40,966 nt of DNA from Chara braunii (lineage: Eukaryota > Streptophyta > Charophyceae > Charales > Characeae). Position numbers and translations under genes: made by a program. A model generated the notes under the pieces. It was given only the letters and a program-made list of their open reading frames with translations, did not search any database and had not been told where the DNA came from. Below, piece after piece: positions 39,701 to 40,966 of this stretch. Within the stretch, counting starts at the first letter, position 1; each line of letters opens with the position of its first letter. Where the stretch lies: positions 77,794 through 118,759 of the forward strand of contig BFEA01000901.1 in assembly GCA_003427395.1 (NCBI GenBank), written 5' to 3'.

Positions 39701-40500
39701 AACTTGGCATGAATGTATAAATTTTCATAGATAAGCTCAATGAACGATCTAAAAATGAAAGAATTTAAGCGCTTAGATTCAGACAGACGATCTCGGAGTG
39801 GATGAGTTATAATAGATAGTCTCATACCTGAGCCTTTTCAGCAAATTAAACATAAACAGGATAATCCAACACCAAACTCCTCACTGCCTTACCGACTGCA
39901 CTCAAGACCACGAGCCTCTAACTGCTTCTTATAGATGAAATCGACCTCTAAATTTCTCTCACGAACAGACTCAGCTTACATTGACTATTTCCTAACATGG
40001 GACTTTTATTAAGAACCCACAGCAAACGAGAGTCCCTACTAACTCTACCTATACTTAGACCTCCTTGTATCCCTAGGTATGTCTTCCAATCATTGGTATG
40101 CTACTAGAACTCTCCTACCCTTCTCTTACTATAGCCGATTGATTGGTACTTATGAAAAGAAATTTGTGCCTATTCAGGACGAAAATCCATAGGAATCGCC
40201 TCACACCTACCTAGATTGCTTATCCGTATAGAGGAGCTAACACCTTTCCTCTACTCCCCTTTTTCTTCCTTCATGGATACCCCCTTCGTAATGGGTATTA
40301 TTACTTACAAGGGAAGAAATAAAGAAATCATCGTGTCCCACTCCCCCTCGAGGGTGTTTTTGACTGATGACCTAGACAAGTAATTTACTAATCCTGGTCA
40401 AGCTTCGTGTTGATGGGACGACATCTTTAAATGATTCCTTTGCACAATAGGTATTAAATGAACCCGCATAATTCTACCTGACATAGGAAGAATAGTGTTA
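36780..40500. other. About 3.7 kb of AT-rich sequence with no recognisable gene
   Basis: There is a near-duplicate ATATATA-AAAACAATTTGACCA/ATATATAAAGAAAATTTAACCA pair (37509-37597), ATAATGAT-rich sequence (38700-38830) and AAACATGT.GCAGA repeated at about 38347 and 38578. Open frames are at most about 124 codons and carry no convincing motif. Confidence 0.5.
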
Positions 40501-40679
40501 GGGTGATACATAACCGATGATCCGCATGTACAATCTGAGACACCACGGGAGGGTCAGGCACATGTGGCGGCGGCGGAAGAGCAAATCGAGGCGGCTGAGG
40601 AAGGACAGTCAACTGCTGAAGCCGACGTGCCATAGAAGAACAGGGAGAAGTATATTACATTGGATAGGTACTAGAAGGT

Positions 40680-40800
40680 AGTTCGAACCGTGGGGGCGGA
40701 GCCTATGTTGCACGCCCGGCCGAGGCCGGGGGGTAAAAATCGGCCGCGGCCTCGGCCGAAAGCCGAATCGGCCAGGTTCGGCCTCGGCCGACCAGCCAAG
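40680..40800. repeat. CGGCCGAGGCCG-rich GC block
   Basis: Overlapping GGCCGAGGCCGG, CGGCCGCGGCCTCGGCCG and GGCCTCGGCCG words give several nested palindromes in an otherwise AT-rich region. Confidence 0.8.
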
Positions 40801-40855
40801 TTTGGTGCACGATTTTTATTTTTTTTTCTAACGCATGAAAAATATATATATATAC

Positions 40856-40888
40856 GGGCGTGTAGGGCTAAAAAAACCCTACACGCCC
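40856..40888. terminator. Perfect 12-bp hairpin
   Basis: GGGCGTGTAGGG-CTAAAAAAA-CCCTACACGCCC, preceded by an (AT)n run and followed by ATAT. In a eukaryote this is unlikely to be a rho-type terminator; it could be a transposon end or a cruciform-forming site. It is listed under terminator only for its shape. Confidence 0.6.
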
Positions 40889-40925
40889 ATATTTGTTTGG
40901 GGGGCATTGTTGTTTTCTATTGCAT

Positions 40926-40966
40926 AAAAAAAAATGAAAAAAAAAAAATGAAAAAAAAAAAAAAAA
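40926..40966. repeat. A-rich low-complexity end of the window
   Basis: A runs interrupted by ATG occupy the last 40 bases. Confidence 0.9.

Noticed and set aside
40510-40635. Short acidic Ala/Glu-rich frame ending in TAG
   Set aside because: About 40 codons, no start and no motif; it could be the last exon of a gene but nothing supports that.

Overview
This window is eukaryotic nuclear DNA made almost entirely of mobile elements and simple repeats; I found no intact host housekeeping gene. Two short matches point to the plant lineage. A fragment at 14058-14132 matches U6 snRNA, including the plant-type 3' end. The 18 bases at 21130-21147 are an exact complement of the 3' end of plant cytosolic tRNA-Asp. 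The element types (Kangaroo-like tyrosine-recombinase retrotransposons, very large gag-only LTR elements) and the many homopolymer runs suggest a repeat-rich streptophyte, possibly a charophyte alga. That last step is inference.

Left third (1-12000): there are two copies of one DIRS/Kangaroo-type family. Each carries gag, a small second ORF and RT-RNase H on the minus strand, and a tyrosine recombinase (YR) on the opposite strand, tail to tail with the RT. Copy 1 (about 96-3520) is old and full of stops and frameshifts. Copy 2 (about 6372-11970) is younger. Its introns can be read by eye: joining GT..AG pairs at 7086/7519 (YR) and 10729/10529 (gag) keeps the frame in both cases. Between the copies lie an in-frame 69/81-bp alternating tandem repeat (3630-4740), a 112-bp foldback (5204-5315) and tRNA-derived SINE-like sequences.

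Middle (12000-19750): poly-T/poly-A retroposon debris, an unrecognised 336-codon open frame on the minus strand (12851-13861), a 5'-truncated U6 copy, a dimeric tRNA-related SINE (14354-14772), and about 2.8 kb with nothing recognisable.

Right centre (19757-34161): a 14.4-kb LTR retrotransposon with LTRs of about 1.37 and 1.71 kb and a tRNA-Asp primer-binding site. It has an intact ORF of unknown function ahead of gag, and a gag with a CCHC zinc knuckle and three nonsense codons. I see no protease, RT or integrase, so it fits a non-autonomous TR-GAG/LARD element. Its long 3' non-coding part holds the most striking signal in the window: eight copies of a hairpin of about 34 nt whose stem bases change in compensating pairs (30889-31574). 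A five-copy repeat of about 120 bp (31862-32400) follows.

Right end (34162-40966): microsatellites ((AAT)n, (CA)n), four copies of a module of about 60 bp that also occurs inside the LTR element, a tRNA-like fragment, a pair of palindromes also present in the LTR element, long AT-rich sequence with no recognisable gene, and a perfect 12-bp hairpin near the end. All identities and copy counts are by eye.
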